DNA from: a virus | IMG/VR virus record: IMGVR_UViG_3300008448_000434 | Coordinates: 1-29,483 of that record | Strand: one strand, 5' to 3' | DNA length: 29,483 nt | Shown here: positions 11,172-18,686 of the stretch, one piece after another | Layout of the letters: every line of letters starts with the position of its first letter | Numbering within the stretch: the stretch's first letter is position 1 | The notes under the pieces: model-generated | Told to the model about the DNA's origin: nothing | Seen by the model: only the letters and a program-made list of their open reading frames with translations | Databases searched by the model: none | Position numbers and translations under genes: made by a program

Positions 11172-13593
11172 ATGGGTAGGAGATGATGACGATACCGGAA
11201 CCACCAGTTCCACCACTTCTATAGTATGGATATCCTCCAGCGCCCCCGCCGCCACCGGTGTTTGCTTGACCTACTGTAGCAAGTGTTCCAGAACCTGTAG
11301 ATCCATTTCCACCACCACCGCCGCCCCCGGTGCCACCAGTTCCGTTATAAGCTCCACCACCACCGCCGCCAGAATAAGTTAATGTTGTGCCAGAAATGGT
11401 AAAAGCAAGACCACTTCCACCATTTCCACCAGTTCCACCAGAAGCATTACTTCCGGCATTGCCAGCGCCGCCGCCGCCACCGCCTGAACCATAACCATCT
11501 CCACCGCCACTATTGCTTCCAGTTCCACCAGGATTTCCCCATCCTAACGGTGGGGAGGCAGTTACAGGAGCACCACCAGTGGCACCTGATCCAGTTCCTC
11601 CTGGTTGAATTGGTCCACCAGGTCCAGGAGCTCTACCGCCTCCACCACCACAACCACCAGGAAGACCTGTACTTCCATAGTTTGGAGAACCTGCTCCACC
11701 ACCAGTAGCAGTTACTGTAGTTGAAAGTGATAAAGAACTATTTGATCCATTCGTCGCCTGAATGCCCATATCTCCATTTCCACCTTGCCCACCTCCACCA
11801 ACTGTTACGGTGTATTGTCCTGGAGATGCTGAAACTGGTGCCGAAGTCGCATATTGAATTGCTCCTGCCCCACCACCACCAGAAATAGTACCCCCGCCAC
11901 CGCCGCCACCAGCGATAACCAAATAATCAATAGAAGTTAAAGATGGGCTTAATATGCTAAAGGTGCCAGAACCTAAAAATGTATGAATTGTTTTTGTTGG
12001 AGAATATGAAACTGTACCGCCACTTGCTTTTGCTGCGATTAAACCTTGTTGATATCGAATTACAACAACACCAGATGCACCAGACTTTGAAACATTAGGA
12101 GATGCATGTGATGCTCCACCACCGCCCCCACCTGTGTTAGCAGTTCCATCATTTCCTGCTCCTGCTGGTGATCCACCACTACCACCTCCACCAGGTCCAC
12201 CAGATCCCCCTTGACCTGCTACATTTGCTCCACCACCACCGCCACCTGCATAAGTCACTGATGTTCCTGTAAGACTATATGATAATCCGTCACCACCAAC
12301 GCCACCATATGTAGATGGACCAGGACCAGAAGTTCCCATTGGATTACCTTGTCTTCCTGCTCCGCCACCACCTCCAAAAGCAGCATAAACGGATGGATTA
12401 TGTTGACCATATCCACCAGGATTTCCTTGACCAGAAGTTCCAGAACCACCACCAATAGATGGAATCGTAGCAACTGCGCCGCCGCCGCCGCCAGAACCTC
12501 CAGGATGTCCAGCAGCTGCTGGTGCTGAAGGTGAAAATTCTCCTCCACCACCGCCACTAATTGCAGTAATAGTTGTTATATCAGGTCTTGATATTGTTGA
12601 TGGAGTTCCATCATTTGGTGTTCCTGCTGCTGGGAGTCCTGCACCACCACTACCAATTGTAACTGAATAAGAACCTGGTGTAATTGGATATGAAGAGTTG
12701 TACAATAAACCACCAGCACCACCTCCGCCACCACCTCCAGAGGGACCAGCACCGCCACCACCGCCGCCAGCGACTACCAAATATTCAATAACTGCGTCTG
12801 TTCTAGAAGAAGTAACGTTAAATGTTCCAGAAGAAGTGAAACGATGTGCTCTATAAAAAGCACCATTTAGTTCATATTCACTTATAGTTCCACCTGTTGC
12901 CTGAATATAAGGCGATCCAACATTTGCCCATCCCTGAATATTTCCATTGTAAACTTGAACTGCCCCTTCTGTCGCATTGTAAATTATAGTTCCAGTTGCA
13001 GTATTGATGCCAGCATTTCTACCAGTGGTGCTTGTGGTTCCTAAACCAACCAAATTATTTCTTATAAACGCATTTCCAACAGTGATACTTGAAGCTGAAC
13101 CAACTTGAACTCCATTAGTCGCAGTAATGATACCAGAAGATTGAAGTCCTTGTGACTGTAAAACTCCAAAGACAGTCGCACCGTATCCTGTGGTTTCCAG
13201 TTCTTTTGAGTTATCATAATAAAGTTCTGCTGCTCCATTTGTATTAAATACGGCAAGTAATTCACTAAAAGCAGCATTGTATAATATTATGCCATTACTT
13301 CCAGCAATAGCTAAATTTCCAGTTCCAGAATCACTAATTATACTGTTGGACCCATCGTGATAAATCTGCAGATCATTACTATCACCTAAAAGAATTTTAT
13401 CATTATCACCAAGATTCACATTACTTTGGAATGTGGAGACGCCTGATACATTTAGTGCTGTGGAATTGACATTCCCGTAGTTTGGTGCTGTGATCGAAGT
13501 CGCAGTAATCACACCAGTGATATTAATGCCCGTCAAAGGTGCGGTGCTTGAAATACCAGAACTGGTGATTTGTGTAAGACGGTCAAGTGCCAT
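11167..13593 (-). CDS. Large fibre/adhesin with two glycine-rich domains (808 aa)
   Basis: The N-terminal 230 residues are fibre-like: repeats, then LGDSNDLQIYHDGSNS and GAAELYYDNSKELETTGYG, a motif also in the long gene at the window edge. Two similar modules follow. Each starts with a beta lead-in (about 234-270, ending in YLVVAGGGGGG; and about 527-560, YLVIAGGGGGGG) and runs through about 230 residues of Gly-rich turns. The first closes with SGVVVIRY, the second with SGIVIISYPS. Gly-rich adhesin domains of this type form polyglycine-II-like bundles in T-even gp38 adhesins, where loops read the receptor; similarity here is by pattern. There is no clear ribosome site before the ATG. Confidence 0.85.
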   Translation of the reverse strand: MALDRLTQITSSGISSTAPLTGINITGVITATSITAPNYGNVNSTALNVSGVSTFQSNVNLGDNDKILLGDSNDLQIYHDGSNSIISDSGTGNLAIAGSNGIILYNAAFSELLAVFNTNGAAELYYDNSKELETTGYGATVFGVLQSQGLQSSGIITATNGVQVGSASSITVGNAFIRNNLVGLGTTSTTGRNAGINTATGTIIYNATEGAVQVYNGNIQGWANVGSPYIQATGGTISEYELNGAFYRAHRFTSSGTFNVTSSRTDAVIEYLVVAGGGGGGAGPSGGGGGGGAGGLLYNSSYPITPGSYSVTIGSGGAGLPAAGTPNDGTPSTISRPDITTITAISGGGGGEFSPSAPAAAGHPGGSGGGGGAVATIPSIGGGSGTSGQGNPGGYGQHNPSVYAAFGGGGGAGRQGNPMGTSGPGPSTYGGVGGDGLSYSLTGTSVTYAGGGGGGANVAGQGGSGGPGGGGSGGSPAGAGNDGTANTGGGGGGASHASPNVSKSGASGVVVIRYQQGLIAAKASGGTVSYSPTKTIHTFLGSGTFSILSPSLTSIDYLVIAGGGGGGGTISGGGGAGAIQYATSAPVSASPGQYTVTVGGGGQGGNGDMGIQATNGSNSSLSLSTTVTATGGGAGSPNYGSTGLPGGCGGGGGRAPGPGGPIQPGGTGSGATGGAPVTASPPLGWGNPGGTGSNSGGGDGYGSGGGGGGAGNAGSNASGGTGGNGGSGLAFTISGTTLTYSGGGGGGAYNGTGGTGGGGGGGNGSTGSGTLATVGQANTGGGGGAGGYPYYRSGGTGGSGIVIISYPS

Positions 13594-13599
13594 TTATTT

Positions 13600-13941
13600 T
13601 TACTGCGGTGGTTGTCCTTCTGGTTTTGGATGTCTTGCTTTTACTGCCTCTACCATCTGAACCCATTTACCATTCTCCAAATTACCAGACTTGATATCAT
13701 CAAAGAGAAGGTTCAGTTGGTCTTTCCAATCTCCATACTCCGTTTCACGATTACGGGCATAGAGGTAGTAATTATAAGTTTCTACATCCTTTTGAATTTG
13801 CGCTTCTACTTCTTCCCATTCAGGTGGTTCAGATCCATTTGGACATTCCCACCTTGTAAAAGTCCTATTATATAAGTCAAACTTAGCATCAGGACGAAGA
13901 TATTTAATAGCGGTATCAACACCAGGCAAACGAATATTCAT
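13600..13941 (-). CDS. Fibre-associated small protein, copy 3, divergent (113 aa)
   Basis: AGGAG precedes the ATG. It begins MNIRLPGVDTAIKYLRPDAK, has PPEWEEVEAQIQKDVETYNY in the middle, then ETEYGDWKDQLNLLFDDIKS, and ends VKARHPKPEGQPPQ. The Y-G-D-W-KDQLN-x-L and final K-x-HPKPE align it with the 106- and 108-aa proteins at 7907 and 8991, though it is more diverged. It directly precedes the 808-aa Gly-rich fibre (6 nt gap). That fits a helper for a fibre, but on the other side of the pair than in copies 1 and 2. Confidence 0.75.
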   Translation of the reverse strand: MNIRLPGVDTAIKYLRPDAKFDLYNRTFTRWECPNGSEPPEWEEVEAQIQKDVETYNYYLYARNRETEYGDWKDQLNLLFDDIKSGNLENGKWVQMVEAVKARHPKPEGQPPQ

Positions 13942-13966
13942 TTCAGTAGTCTCCTAATATAAGTTA

Positions 13967-14371
13967 TTATTCGGCAGCAGGCTCAGGGGTAACGAGATCC
14001 CACTCACCGTTCTCTTCGTCCCACTGGTATCTTGAACCTGCTTCCACTTGCTCTGCAGTAAGTTCAGGAGCAGGTCCAACTGGCGATTCCCAGTCGGCAG
14101 TTTCGTTGTTCAAAACCCAAGACTCAAAAGGCTTTGGTGCGACGAAGGCATCCAGTCCAGCATTGTATGAGTAACCAACGCCAGCATAACGCTTTCTGAT
14201 GCTGCTGTTGTAGGAGGTCTGAACCCACTTACCACCCAGAAGCTTCTTACAGAAAGCAATACCTAGAATCTCATCCTCTTCGCCAGTGTGAGGATCGGTA
14301 ATATCTTTGTTATCTACTACGATAACTTGTGTGACGACGTTGTTTTCGTCTAGTTGAGCAAAGTGTGCCAT
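13967..14371 (-). CDS. Conserved tail-associated hypothetical protein (134 aa)
   Basis: Begins MAHFAQLDENNVVTQVIVVD, continues with GGKWVQTSYNSSIRKRYAGV and YSYNAGLDAFVAPKPFESWV, and ends in WDEENGEWDLV plus an acidic Ala/Pro tail. This is a familiar protein of T4-like marine phages, usually near fibre or baseplate genes: beta-rich, repeated Trp, no proven function. I infer a small virion or fibre-accessory part. Its start has only a weak AAAGAC-like ribosome site; a CATAAATA box lies 42 nt upstream. Confidence 0.78.
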   Translation of the reverse strand: MAHFAQLDENNVVTQVIVVDNKDITDPHTGEEDEILGIAFCKKLLGGKWVQTSYNSSIRKRYAGVGYSYNAGLDAFVAPKPFESWVLNNETADWESPVGPAPELTAEQVEAGSRYQWDEENGEWDLVTPEPAAE

Positions 14372-14413
14372 AAGTCTTTATTCGTGAATATAATAAATGA
14401 ATGGTATGTTTTT

Positions 14414-14421
14414 ATTTATGT
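14414..14421 (-). promoter_or_regulatory. Late-type promoter CATAAATA
   Basis: Lies in the 73-nt gap after the 534-aa fibre gene, 42 nt before the 134-aa gene. Unlike most sites here it does not contain the upstream stop. Confidence 0.55.
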
Positions 14422-14444
14422 ATTATGAAGGGTAAGTGACACTA

Positions 14445-16049
14445 TCAAACTCTATATCTAATAACCACTATTCCACTACCACCTTGCCCTGCCGATCCAC
14501 CAGCAACCCCAGCACCACCTCCGCCACCAGTATTTGCAACTGCATTAGAACCACTAGTTGGTCCTGCAACTCTAGCACCACCAGCGCCGCCGCCGCCAGG
14601 TCCACCACTACCGCCTGGTCCAGGACTCCAAATAGAACCACCACCACCGCCAGCATATAGACCAGTAGGTCCAATCGCAGATGATGTTGGGGAAGGGACA
14701 GCAGGACCAATTAACAAGGAACTAAATGTGGAGTATGATAATCCAGCACCTCCTGGAGAAGGAGTGCCATTTGGACCAGCACCATTTGTTCCTGCAGCTC
14801 CAGCGCCGCCACCGCCGCCGCCAGGACCACCAGGTCCAGCTCCGCCGGCAGCGGACCCGCCAGGATTTCCCCACCCAGCTGGCGGTGAAGCATTTCCAGC
14901 AGTTCCACCAGGTGATCCAGTTGCTGGACCAGCAAATTGTACTGTAGGTCCACCACATCCAGCACCACCACCCGATCCACCAGGTCCTCCTGGTTGATTT
15001 CCACTGTCTGATCCACCACCGCCTCCTCCAGGAGCCGTTACTAAACCTCCAAGAGAAGAAGAACCTCCAGTAGTTCCTCTTGAGCCAGCCACTGCAGGCC
15101 CACCAGCGCCTCCAGCACCAATTGTTACTGGATACGTTGCATTTGAAACTAAAACCGAAGTTGAATATACTAAAGCGCCAGCGCCGCCGCCGCCGTTGCC
15201 ATCAAAGCTTGGAGCACCATTTCCTCCCCCACCTCCGCCACCGACACACAAAACTTCAACTGTGTTACTTCCAGTAACAACAAAGCTCGCAGGACTTGAT
15301 GCAAATACATGATAAGTATATCCATTATTTGATACAGTAGAAGGAATTATTGTCCCTCCACTAGCACTAAATGCTGACTTAATTGTTTGCCATCCCAAAA
15401 TAGGTCCAAAATATCCTTCAATTGATGTTGTGGTATCATTATAAACCAAAGTTCCAGTCGCAGTTCCAACACCAGCATTTCTACCAGTTGTTGTTGTTTG
15501 ACCTAGACCAATTTGATTATTTCTTATAAAACTTTGTCCAACAATAATACTTGTTGTAGCACCAACTTGAATACCACCAGAAAATGTAGAGAGTCCAGTA
15601 GCATTTACATTACCAGTTACATTACCACTAAATCCACCAGTCGCTGTTACAACTCCAACAACAGAAGCACCAGCACCAACTACAAGACCGCTTCGTGCGG
15701 TAATAACACCAACAGAATCAACGTTAGTTACATCTTCATAGGTCACTGTTCCAGCAACACTAATGTTTCCACTAAAAGATGCACTCGCAGCAGTGATAGT
15801 GCCGACAGTAATGTTGGGTGTTCCGCTTAACCCCGTTGCGTTTCCTGTTACATTTCCTGTTAGATTCCCTACAAAACCACTAGAAGAAGTTGTAACACCA
15901 CTAACAACAAGACTATTCGTTCTTACATTTGCTGTTGATGCCGCACCAGTAATATTGGGAGTATCGATACTTCCAGTGACTACAATGTTTTGTAAAGTAA
16001 CTGTCCCAGTGCTTCCAATACCAGCGGCAGCAATCTTGGTAAATGCCAT
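14445..16049 (-). CDS. Fibre/adhesin with one glycine-rich domain (534 aa)
   Basis: N-terminus MAFTKIAAAGIGSTGTVTLQ, then GNLTGNVTGNATGLSGTPNI and TVTYEDVTNVDSVGVITARS (about 70-135), a module nearly shared with the 558-aa fibre at 23681. SIIVGQSFIRNNQIGLGQTT and TTTGRNAGVGTATG link to a lead-in from about residue 233. The Gly-rich domain runs from about 271 to 523 and closes with GGSGIVVIRYRV. It has one module where the 808- and 711-aa fibres have two. Receptor recognition is inferred from the gp38-like Gly-rich pattern. A late promoter lies 22 nt upstream. Confidence 0.85.
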   Translation of the reverse strand: MAFTKIAAAGIGSTGTVTLQNIVVTGSIDTPNITGAASTANVRTNSLVVSGVTTSSSGFVGNLTGNVTGNATGLSGTPNITVGTITAASASFSGNISVAGTVTYEDVTNVDSVGVITARSGLVVGAGASVVGVVTATGGFSGNVTGNVNATGLSTFSGGIQVGATTSIIVGQSFIRNNQIGLGQTTTTGRNAGVGTATGTLVYNDTTTSIEGYFGPILGWQTIKSAFSASGGTIIPSTVSNNGYTYHVFASSPASFVVTGSNTVEVLCVGGGGGGGNGAPSFDGNGGGGAGALVYSTSVLVSNATYPVTIGAGGAGGPAVAGSRGTTGGSSSLGGLVTAPGGGGGGSDSGNQPGGPGGSGGGAGCGGPTVQFAGPATGSPGGTAGNASPPAGWGNPGGSAAGGAGPGGPGGGGGGAGAAGTNGAGPNGTPSPGGAGLSYSTFSSLLIGPAVPSPTSSAIGPTGLYAGGGGGSIWSPGPGGSGGPGGGGAGGARVAGPTSGSNAVANTGGGGGAGVAGGSAGQGGSGIVVIRYRV

Positions 16050-16071
16050 TATTAACCGACTACTTTTTCTT

Positions 16072-16079
16072 TATTTATC
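16072..16079 (-). promoter_or_regulatory. Late-type promoter containing the upstream stop codon
   Basis: GATAAATA with the TAA stop of the 176-aa oxygenase gene inside; 22 nt before the 534-aa fibre. Confidence 0.6.
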
Positions 16080-16605
16080 GCACTAACATATCCCAAGAAG
16101 TCACAACACGCTCTTTATTGCTTGCGTTTGACTGTGCGTAATGTAAAAGCACACTGGGAACAATATACATTACACCTTCTTTCGCATCAGGAGCAAAAGC
16201 AAGTTGTGTGGTATCACTTACAGGATCGTTCCAGGGACCAACAAAGACTGTTGGTTTATGAACTTTCTCATCATACTCAACATATAAAATTCCACTGTAA
16301 CCGTGACTACGATGATTATGAACGGTCTGATAGTCTTCTTTCTTATATTTAATCGTCCAGATATCGGTGATTTGATACTCCGAAACACCAGACTCTTCAC
16401 AAAACTTTTTCAGTTCCTCATTGAAGAGCATATCAAAGTCCGGAGCATAACTTCTACCGTCCTTCTGGCGGTCTGTATAAAAGTGTTGAAGACCTTTCTT
16501 CTCAAAGTTTTTTCTTTCAATCTTTTTATACAGTGCCGCCTTTTTTCTGGACCAGTCTTCTACCTCATAACGGTAGATTGGTACGAAGAATAGGGGATGT
16601 ATCAT
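16075..16605 (-). CDS. Putative 2OG-Fe(II) oxygenase, HxH type (176 aa)
   Basis: The core has HNHRSHGYSGILYVEYD, with candidate iron ligands H96 and H98, then a P-x-V-F-V-G-PWNDP strand and a distal HYAQSNASNKERVVTSWDM with H155 and R166. H-x-H, an SG-x-LYV strand and a later H-x10-R are typical of a 2-oxoglutarate oxygenase branch in which the usual HxD carries a different second ligand. Activity and substrate are unknown. It starts directly after the stop of the 234-aa oxygenase-like gene (TGAATG), so the two are co-translated. It may hydroxylate a protein or nucleotide; nothing here tells which. Confidence 0.78.
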   Translation of the reverse strand: MIHPLFFVPIYRYEVEDWSRKKAALYKKIERKNFEKKGLQHFYTDRQKDGRSYAPDFDMLFNEELKKFCEESGVSEYQITDIWTIKYKKEDYQTVHNHRSHGYSGILYVEYDEKVHKPTVFVGPWNDPVSDTTQLAFAPDAKEGVMYIVPSVLLHYAQSNASNKERVVTSWDMLVR

Positions 16606-17310
16606 TCAGCGAACTGCGTCAAAAGCACAGTGACAGAAAGGACCATTGGCGTTTACATAATGTAAAAATATCTGATGGTGGTAAGTATCATCAGGCAACT
16701 TTCTCACCTTTCTCCATAACCTTTGTGCCCTATTATACCTTGAAGGAAGTGGGTCACGCCAGTGTTCTCTTTCACACCCCTTATAAACCGCTGCGTCACC
16801 ATCGTTCATCAGCACATAACTTTCAGAACCATCAGGACGCTCAAACCAAATGGGCCAAGGATTGTCAGGATGATTAGAACTGATTTGAAGGGTCACACTC
16901 ACTTCACAAGCAGGACGGTCACTATGACGCTTTAACTGTTGACCAACAAAATAAAAACGGTCATAGAAATAAGTTGGGTGAAGGTCCATTTCAAGACGCT
17001 TCTCTATTTCTTTCTTAACCAGAAAGTGTAGTTCACGATAGGTCGGGATATTATAACGAGCAAGTGAACCATTGACTTGCTTCTCATCAGGACAGTAATC
17101 ATACTTGTCCATTCGGTTATTATAATAAGTTATTTGCCCCCTTTCAGTCGGCACATCAACCTTTAAGTTTTGTGGGTCGGCAATGAGACCTGGAATGAAT
17201 AAGTATCCGTTCTTCTCAAAGGACTCGTTCTTGGACATCTTACGAGGAGGCATCGCACAACGTTGATACCCTTCCTCATAGACACCGCCTGTGGACTTAT
17301 ATTCTTTCAT
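16606..17310 (-). CDS. Putative 2OG-Fe(II) oxygenase (234 aa)
   Basis: Double-stranded beta-helix pattern with H129-S-D131 (RHSDRPACEVSVTLQIS) as the HxD iron site and H183 (GDAAVYKGCEREHWRD) as the distal histidine. The N-terminal part has NGYLFIPGLI and many aromatic residues. A strong GAGGAGGT ribosome site, lying inside the end of the endonuclease gene, precedes the ATG. It is followed without a gap by the 176-aa oxygenase. The arginine that should bind the 2OG carboxylate is not clear to me. Proteins of this kind occur in T4-like cyanophages with unknown targets. Confidence 0.75.
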   Translation of the reverse strand: MKEYKSTGGVYEEGYQRCAMPPRKMSKNESFEKNGYLFIPGLIADPQNLKVDVPTERGQITYYNNRMDKYDYCPDEKQVNGSLARYNIPTYRELHFLVKKEIEKRLEMDLHPTYFYDRFYFVGQQLKRHSDRPACEVSVTLQISSNHPDNPWPIWFERPDGSESYVLMNDGDAAVYKGCEREHWRDPLPSRYNRAQRLWRKVRKLPDDTYHHQIFLHYVNANGPFCHCAFDAVR

Positions 17311-17312
17311 TG

Positions 17313-17969
17313 TTATACCTCCTCATTTTGTTGTTGTTTTTTGCGTTCCCACCAGAGTTTTCTTGCTTCACTTTGTTTTCTTCTAGTTTCTTCACTAGGA
17401 GACTTTCCATAAAAATAATTTTTTTCACCCTTGCGAGATTCACTCATTTTCTTTTTACTTTCTTCTGAATGCTTTTTACCAATCCAAGGATGTGGTTGAT
17501 TTTTCCAAGTTTCTGTTGTCCGTTCTTTTAGAAGTTCTTTAGTTTCTTCTGTATGCGTTTTTCCATAAAAAGGATTTTGTTCCCCATCGTAAGACCGTCT
17601 CTTTTGTAGAGTTTTTTCTATCCACTCTGGTTTAATTTCTCTACCTTTAAGTCTCTCACTCATCTTTTTTTTATATTCGTCAGAACGAACAACTCCTTCG
17701 GCAGAAAACCCAGTAGAAGTTTGTTTAGATTGATTCGCAAAATGAGCGTTTCTTGCCACATCATAAAACTGATGTAACTTAATTTCAGCATCTAATGCCT
17801 CTTCTCTTGTATCAAATACTTCTAAAATAATTTTATTGGTAGGGTTAAAAGTTTTATCATAAAAAGAACCAAAGTACCTATCTTCCTCTGGAAGACAGTC
17901 GCAAGTTCTACTTCCGATATATCCCCTACCAAAATCTTCGTAAGAGTAATAGACGTAATGATGTCTCAT
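17313..17969 (-). CDS. Free-standing GIY-YIG homing endonuclease with NUMOD3 motifs (218 aa)
   Basis: The N-terminus has the two GIY-YIG strands as YVYYSY and GRGYIGS (residues 5-20), with R21 next and E50 (NKIILEVF) as the likely metal-binding glutamate. The C-terminal half carries repeated NUMOD3 DNA-binding motifs: NPFYGKTHTEETKELLK (about 132-149), HPWIGKKHSEESKKKMS (160-176) and NYFYGKSPSEETRRKQS (184-200). Such Seg-like enzymes cut related genomes lacking the gene and spread by repair. It sits between oxygenase genes, not inside one. A TATAAATA box lies 21 nt upstream, so it may be expressed late. All key motifs look intact. Confidence 0.92.
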   Translation of the reverse strand: MRHHYVYYSYEDFGRGYIGSRTCDCLPEEDRYFGSFYDKTFNPTNKIILEVFDTREEALDAEIKLHQFYDVARNAHFANQSKQTSTGFSAEGVVRSDEYKKKMSERLKGREIKPEWIEKTLQKRRSYDGEQNPFYGKTHTEETKELLKERTTETWKNQPHPWIGKKHSEESKKKMSESRKGEKNYFYGKSPSEETRRKQSEARKLWWERKKQQQNEEV

Positions 17970-17990
17970 AATACTGCTAAATGATATAAG

Positions 17991-17998
17991 TATTTATA
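17991..17998 (-). promoter_or_regulatory. Late-type promoter TATAAATA
   Basis: In the 45-nt gap between the 205-aa oxygenase and the endonuclease gene, 21 nt before the latter. Confidence 0.6.
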
Positions 17999-18014
17999 TC
18001 TCAAACGAGGTTCA

Positions 18015-18632
18015 TCATTTCCACCTCGGACCGCAAACCCAGCCGACTAAACTTTTTCTGAGGCCAGACTTGACTTTACGAACTCGGTGAGGAGTGCGTG
18101 AGTCAAACATAATCAAAGTGCCCCTCTGCTTGGGAGCAAAATAGGTCTTACGTCCGTTATCCATAAACTGAACTTCGCCACCAGTATAGTCCTCTGGGTC
18201 TGATAGTTGAAGTGAGAATGAAAGTTTTCTCACATACTCACCTTGAACCGTGAGAAGATCTTGTGCGATATTGGTGCCTGAACTGACGATTTGTTGAGGT
18301 TTATAAGCAGTATCAATACCCGCATCAATGTGCCAGTCATAAAACTGTCCAGCACCATATTGAGTGTATTGAATACTTTCACCATCAATCGCAGTCAGGT
18401 CATACAGAAAGTTTTCTCTGTTGGTTCTCTGAATATAATGCCAGATGAAACCACCAATCCAATGAGAAGTCGGAATCCAGGCATTCTTGCTATCACGGAT
18501 GACTTTATCTACTGCGTCTCCGTGAAGTCTGGACTCTTGTGCGATGGGATCGAACTTCTTGATATCTTCTTCAAGAATTTCTATAATATCTTTTGGTAGG
18601 TCAGTCGTGTACCACGTCGTGAGGAACGCCAT
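18015..18632 (-). CDS. PKHD/PiuC-like 2OG-Fe(II) oxygenase (205 aa)
   Basis: Complete prolyl-4-hydroxylase-type catalytic core. FYDWHIDAG gives H101 and D103, LSFSLQLSDPEDYTGGEVQF follows, then GTLIMFDSRTPHRVRKV with H182 and the 2OG-binding R192 (SGLRKSLVGWVCGPRW). Length and motif order are those of the PKHD family. These enzymes use Fe(II), O2 and 2-oxoglutarate to hydroxylate a substrate; phage substrates are unknown. In T4-like cyanophages such genes often lie among structural genes. It has a different promoter type from its neighbours, an extended -10 at 18664-18672, which may allow earlier expression. Confidence 0.88.
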   Translation of the reverse strand: MAFLTTWYTTDLPKDIIEILEEDIKKFDPIAQESRLHGDAVDKVIRDSKNAWIPTSHWIGGFIWHYIQRTNRENFLYDLTAIDGESIQYTQYGAGQFYDWHIDAGIDTAYKPQQIVSSGTNIAQDLLTVQGEYVRKLSFSLQLSDPEDYTGGEVQFMDNGRKTYFAPKQRGTLIMFDSRTPHRVRKVKSGLRKSLVGWVCGPRWK

Positions 18633-18663
18633 AAAAGAATAATGTGTTTCAGTTTTATTATAT

Positions 18664-18672
18664 ATTATACCA
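18664..18672 (-). promoter_or_regulatory. Extended -10 promoter TGGTATAAT
   Basis: TG-N-TATAAT, 31 nt before the 205-aa oxygenase ATG and inside the 54-nt gap after the 711-aa fibre. No clear -35 is needed for this class. A small CCAC/GTGG hairpin overlaps it. It suggests host-polymerase transcription of the oxygenase island. Confidence 0.45.
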
Positions 18673-18686
18673 CAAGAAGTGGGATT

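Noticed and set aside
14728-14997. Plus-strand frames rich in PPG/PAPP that look collagen-like, also at 18814-19479 and 20020-20436
   Set aside because: They are antisense to the Gly-rich fibre domains; Gly codons GGN read backwards give Pro and Ala codons. They lack ribosome sites, and the minus-strand genes are clearly real.
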